Shown here: positions 26,607 through 34,902 of the stretch, one piece after another | Layout: every line of letters begins with the position of its first letter | Position numbering within the stretch: position 1 is the first letter of the stretch | NCBI RefSeq assembly: GCF_007833275.1 | Contig: NZ_CP042241.1 | Coordinates: 2,170,001 to 2,234,000, forward strand | Direction: 5' to 3' | Length of the DNA: 64,000 nucleotides | Source of the DNA: Salarchaeum sp. JOR-1 | Lineage (GTDB): Archaea > Halobacteriota > Halobacteria > Halobacteriales > Halobacteriaceae | Made by a program: the position numbers and the translations under genes | The notes under the pieces: model-generated | Told to the model about the DNA's origin: nothing | Database searches by the model: none | Seen by the model: only the letters and a program-made list of their open reading frames with translations

Positions 26607-28568
26607 GTGTTATCGCGGGAAGTCACGGCGGCCGGCGTCCGGGCCGTCGACCGGGCCGGCTACGCCTCCAGTGTCGATGCTGACGATTTCTCGCGCGTGG
26701 AACCCGGAGAGTTCGACGTCCCCGTGGACGCCGCGGTCGCCGGCTACGCGACCGGATTCAGCGTGCCCGCGACCACCGCCCTCCACGAGGCCGCGCCGCC
26801 GCAACGGCTCACAGACGCCACGGGCGTCGACCTTCCCGCCGGCGAGCACGTCGTCTCGCTCCTCGGCCCGCTCGAAGTCCGCGCGCGCTTCGACGGCCCC
26901 GCCACCGTCACCCGAGAGGACGACCGCGTCCGCGTCGCGTTCGACGCGCCGACCCGAGTCGACTTCGGGTTCCTCGGACGCGTCACCGAGCCAGCCGGAC
27001 GCCTCAGCGTCCCGGCGACCGCACGCGGGGCGGCCGCCGCCGTCACCGCGAGCGCGTCCGCCATCCGAACCACGAGTCCGGCGCGAGCGCGGCCGACGAT
27101 GCGCCGCCACCCGCCTCGCATCGAGGTGGACTCGGACGCGACCGACCGCGCTGAGACCGCGGACGTCACGGATACGGAGGTTCGCGTCGTCGTTCCGGAC
27201 TCGCTCGCGGACGTGCTTCACGTCGCGCCGCTCGCGCACTACCTCGGCGCGAGCGTGACGGTCGCGGACGGTCCGTCGCGACTCCGAGCGCCCGCCGCGG
27301 AGGTGGACGCCGCCCTCGAAGACGGACACGCCGCGGAGATCCTGGAACGCGCGTTCTGGCTGGACGCGCTGGCGTGGTACGGCGACGAGGAACGCCTCCA
27401 CTCGCTCGACCTCGACCGCGAGATAGCGTCCGCGTCTCCAGCGGAGCGTCTCGCCGCTGCACTCTCCGCGCCGTTCGAGGCCGTGTCGCTTCCGGAGTGG
27501 CCGCTCGCGATGTACGTCGACCCGGCTCCCGACAGCCTCCGCGCGCTTCCGGGGCTCCTCCAGCGGCTCGCGCACGTCTATCCGCCGGAGACGACGCCGC
27601 TCGACGGGAAAGAACTGGTGTCGCGGACGCTCGACGACTTCTACCGGACGACGCCCGGGCCGGTCGCGACCGTGGAGATGGAGAACCCGCGACTCCGGTC
27701 GGGCCGCCAGCACGGCTGGCTCGCGGACGGCACGCCGATCGACGTGTTCAAGGCCGTGCCCGAGACGTACGAGCGATCCGCCGACCCCCTGAACGGCGAC
27801 CTGTCCGTGGACGTGGTGCTGAACGACCCCGGGATGGCTCGCGAGCGCGACCGCGTCGCCGACGTGTACCGCGACCGCGCGACCGACTGCGCCATCGACG
27901 TGACGCTGCACGCGGACCTCGCGGTGGCGGGGCTCGCGACCGTGTTCGAGTCGGAGACGGACTTCGTCCACTACATCGGGCACTGCGACGAGGACGGACT
28001 GCTGTGCGCGGACGGCCGGCTGTCAGCCGCGTCGCTCGGTGACGTGGGCGCGCGGACGTTCTTCCTGAACGCCTGCGGGTCGTACCACGAGGGGGTTCGG
28101 CTCGTCAGACGCGGGAGCGCGGCGGGCGCGGTGACGTTCCGGAAAGTTCTGGACGAGCACGCGGCACAGGTGGGTACGGCGTTCGCACGCCTGCTCCTCG
28201 CCGGGTTCGGCATCGAGCGTGCGCTCTCCGTCGCCCGGCGACGCATCGTGATGGGGAAGGACTACGCCGTCGTCGGAGATGGCACGTGGTCGCTCCCGCA
28301 CGTGGGCACGCGGTCGCCGGGCGTGTTCACAGTCGAATCGAGCGACCACGAGCACGAGTACGAGGTCACGTACGACGGCGGGAGCGTGTGGACGCACGGC
28401 GAGTACGAGCCGTCGCCGTTCCCACCTGCTCACGCCGGCCCGTCCGGCCGTCGGGAGACCGTGACGCTGACCGGGCCGGCACTGCGTGAGGTGCTCGCGG
28501 ACGCCGACGCGCCGGTGGTGCTCGACGGAGAGTTCGTCTGGGCGGATACCGCCGTCACGCGGGTCTGA
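26607..28568 (+). CDS. CHAT-like caspase-fold protein
   Basis: A 653-residue protein. Residues 1-165 look beta-rich and of unknown fold, about 170-400 form a mixed domain, and about 415-560 resemble a CHAT peptidase domain: a hydrophobic strand DFVHYIGHCDEDG with the candidate catalytic H459, and TFFLNACGSYHEG with candidate C490, followed by a helix region like LLLAGFGIERALSVARRRI. No TPR repeats or signal peptide are visible. The only usable start is GTG 26607. It is the first gene of a plus-strand group with a TbsP-like regulator and a YcaO protein, directly beside the tnpB element. The CHAT assignment rests on motif order and needs structural confirmation. Confidence 0.65.
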   Translation: MLSREVTAAGVRAVDRAGYASSVDADDFSRVEPGEFDVPVDAAVAGYATGFSVPATTALHEAAPPQRLTDATGVDLPAGEHVVSLLGPLEVRARFDGPATVTREDDRVRVAFDAPTRVDFGFLGRVTEPAGRLSVPATARGAAAAVTASASAIRTTSPARARPTMRRHPPRIEVDSDATDRAETADVTDTEVRVVVPDSLADVLHVAPLAHYLGASVTVADGPSRLRAPAAEVDAALEDGHAAEILERAFWLDALAWYGDEERLHSLDLDREIASASPAERLAAALSAPFEAVSLPEWPLAMYVDPAPDSLRALPGLLQRLAHVYPPETTPLDGKELVSRTLDDFYRTTPGPVATVEMENPRLRSGRQHGWLADGTPIDVFKAVPETYERSADPLNGDLSVDVVLNDPGMARERDRVADVYRDRATDCAIDVTLHADLAVAGLATVFESETDFVHYIGHCDEDGLLCADGRLSAASLGDVGARTFFLNACGSYHEGVRLVRRGSAAGAVTFRKVLDEHAAQVGTAFARLLLAGFGIERALSVARRRIVMGKDYAVVGDGTWSLPHVGTRSPGVFTVESSDHEHEYEVTYDGGSVWTHGEYEPSPFPPAHAGPSGRRETVTLTGPALREVLADADAPVVLDGEFVWADTAVTRV

Positions 28569-28573
28569 CGTAC

Positions 28574-28606
28574 TTTACTCGCGGCCAGTATCGAGTAAAT
28601 TATATA
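28574..28606 (+). promoter_or_regulatory. Inverted repeat and TATA box upstream of the TbsP-like gene
   Basis: TTTACTCG (28574-28581) and CGAGTAAA (28592-28599) form a perfect 8-base inverted repeat with a 10-base spacer, about one helical turn between half-sites. It runs into AATTATATA (28598-28606), which lies 25 bases before the ATG at 28631. A dimeric regulator bound here would cover the promoter, and autoregulation by the TbsP-like protein is the simplest guess. Confidence 0.55.
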
Positions 28607-28630
28607 CGATGGCCGGCCTTACGTGATGGC

Positions 28631-29452
28631 ATGGCAGCCCAGAACCTACTCGGTGCGACCGTCTCAGAGGTCGTCACCGCGATTCTCGACGAGGAACCCG
28701 CGGAGCTCTACGTCCGGAACCCATCCGCGGACGTCATCGAGGCCTTCGTGGACGCGGCGACCGAAACGAACGCCGCCCTTCCATCGGTTCGCCTCGTCGC
28801 CGAGGAGCGCCTCCTCAAGGACACGATGGACGACTTCATCGTCGCGAGCAACACCGCCGATCTCGTCGAATCGGACGTACTGTCGCTCCGCACGACAGCG
28901 GAACCGCCGCGGAGTTCGACGTTCGTCACGAACGACCGCGTCGTCTCCCTCGTCGACGCGGGAATCGAGACTGGCGGATTGACGACGGACGACGACTCGT
29001 TCGTCGCCGACGTGCTCGACGCCGCCGAGGCCGACTGGGAGTCCGCGGACGAGTTCTCCCTCCGAACGCCCGGCATCAGTCGCGTCGAACGCACACTCAC
29101 CGAGGAGATCGGGAGCGAGGTCGAGGCCGACTTCGAGTCCGCGCTCGCCGCGATGGAGACCGCGCGCGGCGACGACGACAGTATCGACGAGGTAACGCTC
29201 AGCCTGCTCGTCGCAGCGAAGAACCGCGTACTCCTCTACGACATCTCGAAGTGGGGCGAAGACGTCGGAATCGCGTCGAAAGCGACGTTCAGCCGCACGA
29301 AGACGAAACTGGAAGACCTCGGTCTCATCGACACGGAGAAAGTCCCGATCGACGTCGGTCGGCCGCGTCTCCGCCTGAAGTTCGCCGACGAGCGACTACA
29401 GGACGCGGAGCCGAGCGAACTCGCGACAGTCGCGCAGTCCATGCTCGCGTAA
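28631..29452 (+). CDS. TbsP-like (DUF5821-type) transcriptional regulator
   Basis: A 273-residue soluble protein. The N-terminal part starts NLLGATVSEVVTAIL and contains alternating helices and strands (1 to about 140), and the C-terminal part has a winged helix with the recognition region SKATFSRTKTKLEDLGLI (about 222-239) and a wing at VDVGRPRLRLKF. This size and order resemble TbsP of Haloferax, a regulator of glycolytic/gluconeogenic genes, and I infer the same family with moderate confidence. Its promoter carries an inverted repeat. It lies between the CHAT-like and YcaO genes. Confidence 0.7.
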   Translation: MAAQNLLGATVSEVVTAILDEEPAELYVRNPSADVIEAFVDAATETNAALPSVRLVAEERLLKDTMDDFIVASNTADLVESDVLSLRTTAEPPRSSTFVTNDRVVSLVDAGIETGGLTTDDDSFVADVLDAAEADWESADEFSLRTPGISRVERTLTEEIGSEVEADFESALAAMETARGDDDSIDEVTLSLLVAAKNRVLLYDISKWGEDVGIASKATFSRTKTKLEDLGLIDTEKVPIDVGRPRLRLKFADERLQDAEPSELATVAQSMLA

Positions 29453-29493
29453 CTTCCGCCACGCCTTTCTCCTCGCTCCCTGTTCGCGTAGCC

Positions 29494-31194
29494 ATGAGTG
29501 ACATCGTCGCGGTCGTCGGGAGCGGGTCGGCCGCGGACGCCGTCCGGTCTGCGCTCGCGGACGCGGACGCCGTCGTGGAGAACGCGGACGTATCGGAGGC
29601 CGCTGACGCCGACCTCGCCGTCGTCGTCGGCCTCGCCGGAAGCGAGGGGTTCGCGGCCGCGAACCGAACCGTCGGGGGGCCGTGGCTGGCGGTCGAAGTC
29701 GGCGGTCTCGGCGGGCACGCGCTCGCGGACGTGGACGCGTCGGTCTCGTGCTTCTGGCCGGACGACGGCTGTTTCGCCTGCCTGCGCTCGCGGGTCGCGG
29801 CGAACGACCCCGAGGTCGCGGACGCGCCGAGCGCCGACCGGAGCACGGCCAGGTTCGCGGGCGCGCTCGCGGGCCGACTCGCGGTTCGCGCGCTCGCCGG
29901 CGACTCGTTCGGCGGACGCGTGGTCGAAGCCCCGCACACGCAGCGATCGTTCCTCCCGGTACCGACGTGCCCCGTCTGCGGCGACACCCAGTCCCAGGAG
30001 TTCGACTGGAGCGGCGAGTCGCGGAGCGTGGACGCGGCGGCGGACGCGGCGGCGCGCGCGGTGGACGACCGCGTGGGCGTGGTTGCGGCGGTGGGCGAGC
30101 GCGAGTCGTACCCCGCGCCCTACTACCTCGCGCAAGTGAGCGACACGAGCGCGTTCAGCGACGCGACCGCCGCACGGCAGGCCGCGGGCGTCGCCACCGA
30201 CTGGAACGAGGCGTACGTGAAGGCCGTCGGCGAGGCGCTGGAGCGGTACGCCGCGGGCGTCTACCGCGCGTCGGCGTTCGAGACGGCGATGCCGACCCAT
30301 CCCGACGCGGTCTCACCGACCGAGTTCGTGCTCCCGGACGGCGCGCCGACGCCCGATCCGGACGACGCGCTCCAGTGGGTGCGCGGCGAACACCTCGGTG
30401 CGGGCGACGATGCCCTGCTCCCCGCGGAGTTCGTGCAGTTCCCGCCGCACGCGGAACGGTATCGCGATTCGATTACGACCGGCCTCGGCCTCGGGAACAC
30501 CGCCGAGGAAGCCGTGCTCTCCGGCCTGTACGAGGTGATAGAGCGGGACGCGGCGATGCTCGCGTGGTACTCGTCGTACGACCCCCTCGGCCTCGCCGTC
30601 GAGGACGAGGCGTACGCGGAACTCGCGAAGCGCGCGCGGAGCGAGGGCCTCGACGCGACCGCGTTCTTGCTGACGCAGGACGTGGACGTTCCCGTCGTCG
30701 GCGTCGCGGTGACGCGCGAGGAGTGGCCGCGGTTCGCGCTCGGGTCGAGCGCCAGCCTCGACGCGGACGCGGCCGCCCGGGGCGCGCTCGAAGAGGCCGT
30801 CCAGAACTGGATGGAACTCCGCGCGATGGGGCGCGAAACTGCCGCCCAACAGGAGGGCGCTATCGGCGCGTACGCCGACTACCCCGGACGCGTCCGCGAC
30901 TTCGTCACCCCCGACACCACCGTGCCGACGGACTCCGTCGGCCCCGACGAGGTTCCCGAGAACGAACTCAATGCGGTGGTTTCTCGACTCGCGGACGCCG
31001 ACTTGGCTGCCTACGCCGCCCGCCTGACCACCCGCGACGTCGACGCGCTCGGCTTCGAGGCCGCGCGCGTGCTCGTCCCGACGGCTCAGCCGCTGTTCGT
31101 CGGCGACGCCTACTTCGGCGAGCGCGCTGAATCCGTTCCGGAAAACCTCGGATTCGAACCGGACCTGGAGAAAGCCTATCATCCGTTCCCGTAA
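29494..31194 (+). CDS. ThiF-like-YcaO fusion protein
   Basis: A 566-residue protein. The N-terminal 170 residues form an E1/ThiF-like module of the kind that binds leader peptides, with a zinc site from CFACL (about 90-94) and CPVCGD (about 159-164). The YcaO domain (about 175-566) shows the ATP-binding segments KAVGEALERYAAG, GLYEVIERDA and ALEEAVQNW. YcaO enzymes activate amide bonds to make azolines or thioamides. The C terminus ends HPFP, a shortened form of the proline-rich end of azoline-forming YcaOs. No precursor peptide, dehydrogenase or TfuA gene is visible nearby, so the substrate may be a protein or tRNA. Confidence 0.88.
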   Translation: MSDIVAVVGSGSAADAVRSALADADAVVENADVSEAADADLAVVVGLAGSEGFAAANRTVGGPWLAVEVGGLGGHALADVDASVSCFWPDDGCFACLRSRVAANDPEVADAPSADRSTARFAGALAGRLAVRALAGDSFGGRVVEAPHTQRSFLPVPTCPVCGDTQSQEFDWSGESRSVDAAADAAARAVDDRVGVVAAVGERESYPAPYYLAQVSDTSAFSDATAARQAAGVATDWNEAYVKAVGEALERYAAGVYRASAFETAMPTHPDAVSPTEFVLPDGAPTPDPDDALQWVRGEHLGAGDDALLPAEFVQFPPHAERYRDSITTGLGLGNTAEEAVLSGLYEVIERDAAMLAWYSSYDPLGLAVEDEAYAELAKRARSEGLDATAFLLTQDVDVPVVGVAVTREEWPRFALGSSASLDADAAARGALEEAVQNWMELRAMGRETAAQQEGAIGAYADYPGRVRDFVTPDTTVPTDSVGPDEVPENELNAVVSRLADADLAAYAARLTTRDVDALGFEAARVLVPTAQPLFVGDAYFGERAESVPENLGFEPDLEKAYHPFP

Positions 31195-31343
31195 CTACTT
31201 TCACGGCCGCGCAGAGAGAGTACGGTGATGCGTCAGGCATCCATCCGCGAGTTCAGCACGGCTCGTGGACGTGTTCCGAGATAGTACTGTTCCTGTCGTC
31301 CGTCAGCGAGCGCTCCGTAGCCACGGCTCCGGAGGTGTCGCGG

Positions 31344-32651
31344 ATGCGTCGTAGCGACGCGTTCCTCCCCACGAGCCGTGAGACTCGGGGTTCGGGGTCG
31401 GCGACGACGAAACTCCTCGCCCGTGCGGGCCTGATTCGCGGGTTCGGAAGCGGGCTCTGGGCGTTCACGCCCGCCGGCCACCGCGTCCGCGAGCACGTCA
31501 CCGCGTGCGTTCGCGGGACGATGACCGGAATCGGCGCGCAGGAGGTGTCGCTGCCCGGCCTCCAGTACGCCGAGCGGTGGCGCGAGTCCGGACGCTGGGC
31601 GAGTTTCGAGGGCGAGATGTTCACGTTCGAGAACCGCGACGGGCAGGCGATGTGTCTCGCGCCCAGCCACGAGGAAGGGGTCGTCCACCTCCTCGACGGC
31701 CTCGTCCGGTCCTACGACGACCTCCCCCTGCTCGTCTACCAGGTGGACGCGAAGTTCCGCGACGACCGCGCCCGCGACGGCCTCATCCGCGCGAAGGAGT
31801 TCCGGATGAAGGACGCCTACAGCGTCCACACCACCCAGGAGAGCCTCGACGAAACCTATCAGCGCGTCCGGGACGCCTACGAACGAATCCTCACCGACCT
31901 CGGCCTCGACTACGCGGTCTGTGCGGCCGAGAACAGCGTGATGGGCGGCGCACGCTCCGAGGAGTTCGTCGCACCCGTCGCGGAGGGCGGAGACCGCCTC
32001 AAGTGCTGTCCCGACTGTCGGTTCGGCGTCACGGACGAACACGACGACTTCCGGGCTAGCGAGACCTGTCCCGACTGCGGACGGAGTCTGCGGGAGACCG
32101 ATGGCGTCGAGGTCGGGCACGTATTCGACCTCGGCACGCGGTACTCCGACGCCATGGAGTTCACCGTGGACGACGCCGACGGCGAGGAGCGCGCGGCTCT
32201 GATGGCGAGCTACGGACTCGGCATCGACCGCATCGTTCAGACGCTCGCGCGTCAGCACGCCGACGAGGACGGCCTCCGGTGGCCCGTCACCGACTGGGGC
32301 TGCGTCGCTCCCTACCACGCCGCAATCGTCCCCATCGGCTACGACGGCGACGTGAAGGCGGCCGCCGACGCCATCCACGACGCCTGCGGCGGCGTCCTGC
32401 TCTACGACGACCCCGGCCAGTCCGTCGGGGAACGCTTCGCCGAGTCCGACCTGCTCGGGATTCCCGCGAAAATCGTCGTCGGCAACCACTACCGCGACAC
32501 CGGCCGCGTCGAACTCGAAACCCGCGACGGCGACCAGCGCGACCTCGCGCCCGCGGACGTCCCCGACGCTATCGAAGAGTTCGGGGCGGGAACGTTGGAG
32601 GGAGCAGCCGAAGAATCGTCCGCCGAGCGAGCGGTTCGAAGAACCCGGTAG
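31344..32651 (+). CDS. Prolyl-tRNA synthetase-like class II protein, bacterial type
   Basis: A 435-residue paralogue of bacterial ProRS. The catalytic core is present: motif 2 around FRDDRARDGLIRAKEFRMKD (start FRDDRARDG), and motif 3 SYGLGIDRIVQTLARQ near residue 290. The editing insertion of bacterial ProRS is replaced by a zinc-ribbon segment with CCPDC and CPDCG. A C-terminal anticodon-binding-like domain (about 325-420) follows. Haloarchaea use an archaeal/eukaryal-type ProRS for translation, so this extra copy probably has another role. ATG 31344 gives the family start MRRSDAFLP; GTG 31335 is the alternative. It lies 149 bases after the YcaO gene. Confidence 0.8.
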   Translation: MRRSDAFLPTSRETRGSGSATTKLLARAGLIRGFGSGLWAFTPAGHRVREHVTACVRGTMTGIGAQEVSLPGLQYAERWRESGRWASFEGEMFTFENRDGQAMCLAPSHEEGVVHLLDGLVRSYDDLPLLVYQVDAKFRDDRARDGLIRAKEFRMKDAYSVHTTQESLDETYQRVRDAYERILTDLGLDYAVCAAENSVMGGARSEEFVAPVAEGGDRLKCCPDCRFGVTDEHDDFRASETCPDCGRSLRETDGVEVGHVFDLGTRYSDAMEFTVDDADGEERAALMASYGLGIDRIVQTLARQHADEDGLRWPVTDWGCVAPYHAAIVPIGYDGDVKAAADAIHDACGGVLLYDDPGQSVGERFAESDLLGIPAKIVVGNHYRDTGRVELETRDGDQRDLAPADVPDAIEEFGAGTLEGAAEESSAERAVRRTR

Positions 32652-32663
32652 CGAGGGGTTTCA

Positions 32664-32693
32664 CCGCGAACGCGGCGCGTTCGCGGCTTTTTT
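32664..32693 (+). terminator. Intrinsic-like terminator after the ProRS-like gene
   Basis: A perfect 10-base stem CCGCGAACGC / GCGTTCGCGG (32664-32673 and 32677-32686, 3-base loop) is followed by C and six T residues (32688-32693). It begins 13 bases after the TAG stop and lies on the strand of the CHAT-YcaO-ProRS-like group, so it probably ends that transcription unit. Confidence 0.7.
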
Positions 32694-32753
32694 CGTGCAG
32701 GGTTTTTGGCCGAGTGGTCGCCTGCGGCGACCCGAGGCGAAAAACGGTGCGCT

Positions 32754-33521
32754 CTACACGTACATGCGGTCGTCGGGGCGCTGGGAGTCGTCGACCGCTT
32801 CGACGCGGGCGTTGAGGTCGGCGTAGTAGTCGCGGACTTGTTTCGCGAACTGTTCGAGGGGATCCGTGTCGAGGTCGAGGTCGTAGACAGTGTCGAGGGC
32901 GTCGAGGAGGCGGAGGCTGGCGTCGACGTCGGGGACTTCGGCGTGAACGGGGGTGACGTAGGTGGCGGCGGCGAGGTCGGTGTCGATGGCGTGTTCGAGG
33001 ATGCCGGCGTTGACGCCGTCGAGGAAGCCGGAGCCCATCGGTGGGATGTCGCGGTCGGTGAGGCGTTTGTCGTGGTAGTCGGGGGTGGCGATGTAGAAGG
33101 TGCGGTGGTCGTCGGGGCCGTGCGCGAGCGGGATGCCTGCGGGGACGGCGACCTCCTGCACGCCGTTCTCGGCGGTCCAGTCGGTGATGGCGGTGGTGAG
33201 GGCGTCGGCGGCGAACTGGGGTACGTAGAGCTCGCCGGTGAGGACGGTGATGTCGAGGTCGTCCCGGGAGAAGAACCGAGTGTGATGGCGGGGCTGTCCG
33301 TTCTCGAAGGGCGTGATGGAGGGCAGGGCGTCGACGGTGACGTGGCCGGTCTCCTCGAGGTCGAGTCGGTCGACGAGGTAGTCGACGGCGGTGAGGCCGG
33401 CGAGCCCGAAGCTGGAGAATCCGGCGACGAGGACGCCGCTGGGGTCGGCGTCGTGCGTGATGGAGAAGTCGGGGTCGTCGTGGGTGAGCGGGTCGGCGGC
33501 GAACCGGTTCGAGTCGGTCAT
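32754..33521 (-). CDS. PAC2 family protein
   Basis: A 255-residue PAC2/proteasome assembly chaperone-like protein. The PAC2 domain spans about 25-230, with the typical GFSSFGLAGLTAVDYL start and a conserved VPAGIPLAHGPD middle section, and a helical tail (QFAKQVRDYYADL) at 225-245. Archaeal PAC2 homologues (PbaA/PbaB type) are linked to proteasome assembly, but the role of each haloarchaeal paralogue is not settled. ATG 33521 is the family start; the frame is open further upstream without coding character. Confidence 0.88.
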   Translation of the reverse strand: MTDSNRFAADPLTHDDPDFSITHDADPSGVLVAGFSSFGLAGLTAVDYLVDRLDLEETGHVTVDALPSITPFENGQPRHHTRFFSRDDLDITVLTGELYVPQFAADALTTAITDWTAENGVQEVAVPAGIPLAHGPDDHRTFYIATPDYHDKRLTDRDIPPMGSGFLDGVNAGILEHAIDTDLAAATYVTPVHAEVPDVDASLRLLDALDTVYDLDLDTDPLEQFAKQVRDYYADLNARVEAVDDSQRPDDRMYV

Positions 33522-33600
33522 ACGTCCACGTATTCCGAGAGGGGCCTTAGGAATTGTCGCGGTGGGTAACGGTTTAGGGGGCCGGCGTCCTCCCTCCCGT

Positions 33601-34494
33601 ATGGTCTTGGAGGGCGTGGTGTCGCTCGACTGGTGGGGGCGCGCGGAGTGGAACCTCCTGTCCGCAATCGTCGTCATCGTCGCCGGCTGGTACGCGGGAA
33701 AACTCCTCGTTCGCGTGCTCGGTCGACGAGTAGCACGGCGGTTTCAGCGCCCGAGCGTCACCCGCACCATTCTGCGGTCGCTCCGCGTCGGGTCGCTTCT
33801 CGTCGGCGCGTTCGCCGCGATGGGGTTTCTGGGACTGGAGCTGGCCGACCTGGTGCTCTCCGTTACGGTGTTCTCCGCGGTGCTCGGCCTCGTGCTCGCG
33901 CCGATCGTCGGGAGCGTCATCAACGGCGTGTTCGTGCTCGCCGACCAGCCGTACGAAATCGGCGACCTCGTGGAGATCACGGACACGGGCGAGCGGGGGT
34001 TCGTGGAGGACATCACGCTCCGCTACACGAAGGTGTTCACGCTCGACAACACGTTCCTCGTCGTGCCGAACGGAACGATGCGCGAACGGGACATCATCAA
34101 CTACTCGGCGGAGGACGAGCGCACGCGGCTCTCGCTCACCGTCGGCGTGACGTACGAGGGGGATCTGGACGAAGCCCGCCACCTCATCGAGACGGCCGCC
34201 GCGGAGGTGGACGCGGTCATCTCGGGCGGCCCCGGCGTCCGCATCGGCAGCGCGCGTTATCCCGCGAAGCCGACGTGTTACATCGACGAGTACGGGGATA
34301 GCTCGGTGAACCTCACGCTCCGGTACTGGGCGCGCGAGCCGTACAAACTCCTCGCCGTCCGCTCCGCAGTGCAGGAGGAGATCTGGAACAAACTGGAGGC
34401 GACGGAGACGGTGGACATCGCGTACCCGCACCGGCATCTGGTGTTCGACGACACGAGCAGTCCGGACGTGGACGTCAGCGACCGGGAACGCTGA
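33601..34494 (+). CDS. MscS-type mechanosensitive channel
   Basis: A 297-residue MscS family protein. Three hydrophobic segments (about 18-38, 58-80 and 84-105) precede the beta domain with the signature YEIGDLVEI and GFVEDITLRYT, followed by VVPNGTMRERDIINYS. The C-terminal alpha/beta domain is complete at about 275. The channel opens under membrane tension and releases solutes on osmotic downshock, which matters to a halophile. Its end overlaps the convergent Usp gene by 20 bases. Confidence 0.92.
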   Translation: MVLEGVVSLDWWGRAEWNLLSAIVVIVAGWYAGKLLVRVLGRRVARRFQRPSVTRTILRSLRVGSLLVGAFAAMGFLGLELADLVLSVTVFSAVLGLVLAPIVGSVINGVFVLADQPYEIGDLVEITDTGERGFVEDITLRYTKVFTLDNTFLVVPNGTMRERDIINYSAEDERTRLSLTVGVTYEGDLDEARHLIETAAAEVDAVISGGPGVRIGSARYPAKPTCYIDEYGDSSVNLTLRYWAREPYKLLAVRSAVQEEIWNKLEATETVDIAYPHRHLVFDDTSSPDVDVSDRER

Positions 34495-34879
34495 TGAGTT
34501 CGCAGTCGAGCTCGCCGCGGAGGAAGGACTGGATGTCGGGCGTGCCGAACAGCCGGCGGAGGGTGCGCCGCCATCGCGGCATCTGCTTGTGGCCGATGAC
34601 GACCACGTCCGCGCCCTCGTCCGCGACCTCGTCGAGGATGGCCTGTTCGACGAGGAAGCTCCGGCGGACGACGTATCGCGCGAACGGGAGCGATCCGAAC
34701 GCGCGCTCGACGGCGTGCTTGAGCGCGGTTCGCGTGACCCGCCGGTCGTCCTGGTAGAGGTTCACGTGGAGGACGGTGAGGTCGGCGTCGCGCTCGCGGG
34801 CCTCCTCGATAGCCGCGGCGAGCGTTCCCTTCGAGTGTTCCGTGAGCGGGTAGCGAACCGGAACCACGACGAGTGTCAT
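34475..34879 (-). CDS. Universal stress protein (UspA family), divergent
   Basis: A 134-residue Usp fold: the start MTLVVVPVRYPLTEHSKGTL, the middle ADLTVLHVNLYQ, and the end VVIGHKQMPRWRRTLRRLFG. The canonical ATP loop G-x2-G-x9-G-S/T is degenerate here (GHKQMPRWRRTLRRLFGT), so it may be a non-nucleotide-binding Usp. The arginine-rich region near residue 108 could contact nucleic acid or phosphates. It ends 20 bases inside the MscS gene and follows the 5'-nucleotidase-like gene. Confidence 0.8.
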   Translation of the reverse strand: MTLVVVPVRYPLTEHSKGTLAAAIEEARERDADLTVLHVNLYQDDRRVTRTALKHAVERAFGSLPFARYVVRRSFLVEQAILDEVADEGADVVVIGHKQMPRWRRTLRRLFGTPDIQSFLRGELDCELISVPGR

Positions 34880-34902
34880 GAGAACGCGTACACTCGGGGT
34901 GC

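Noticed and set aside
31228..31284. A 17-codon ORF (MRQASIREFSTARGRVPR) before the ProRS-like gene
   Set aside because: It is not rich in Cys, Ser or Thr like a YcaO substrate core, has no overlap with the next start, and no ribosome-binding signal is seen.
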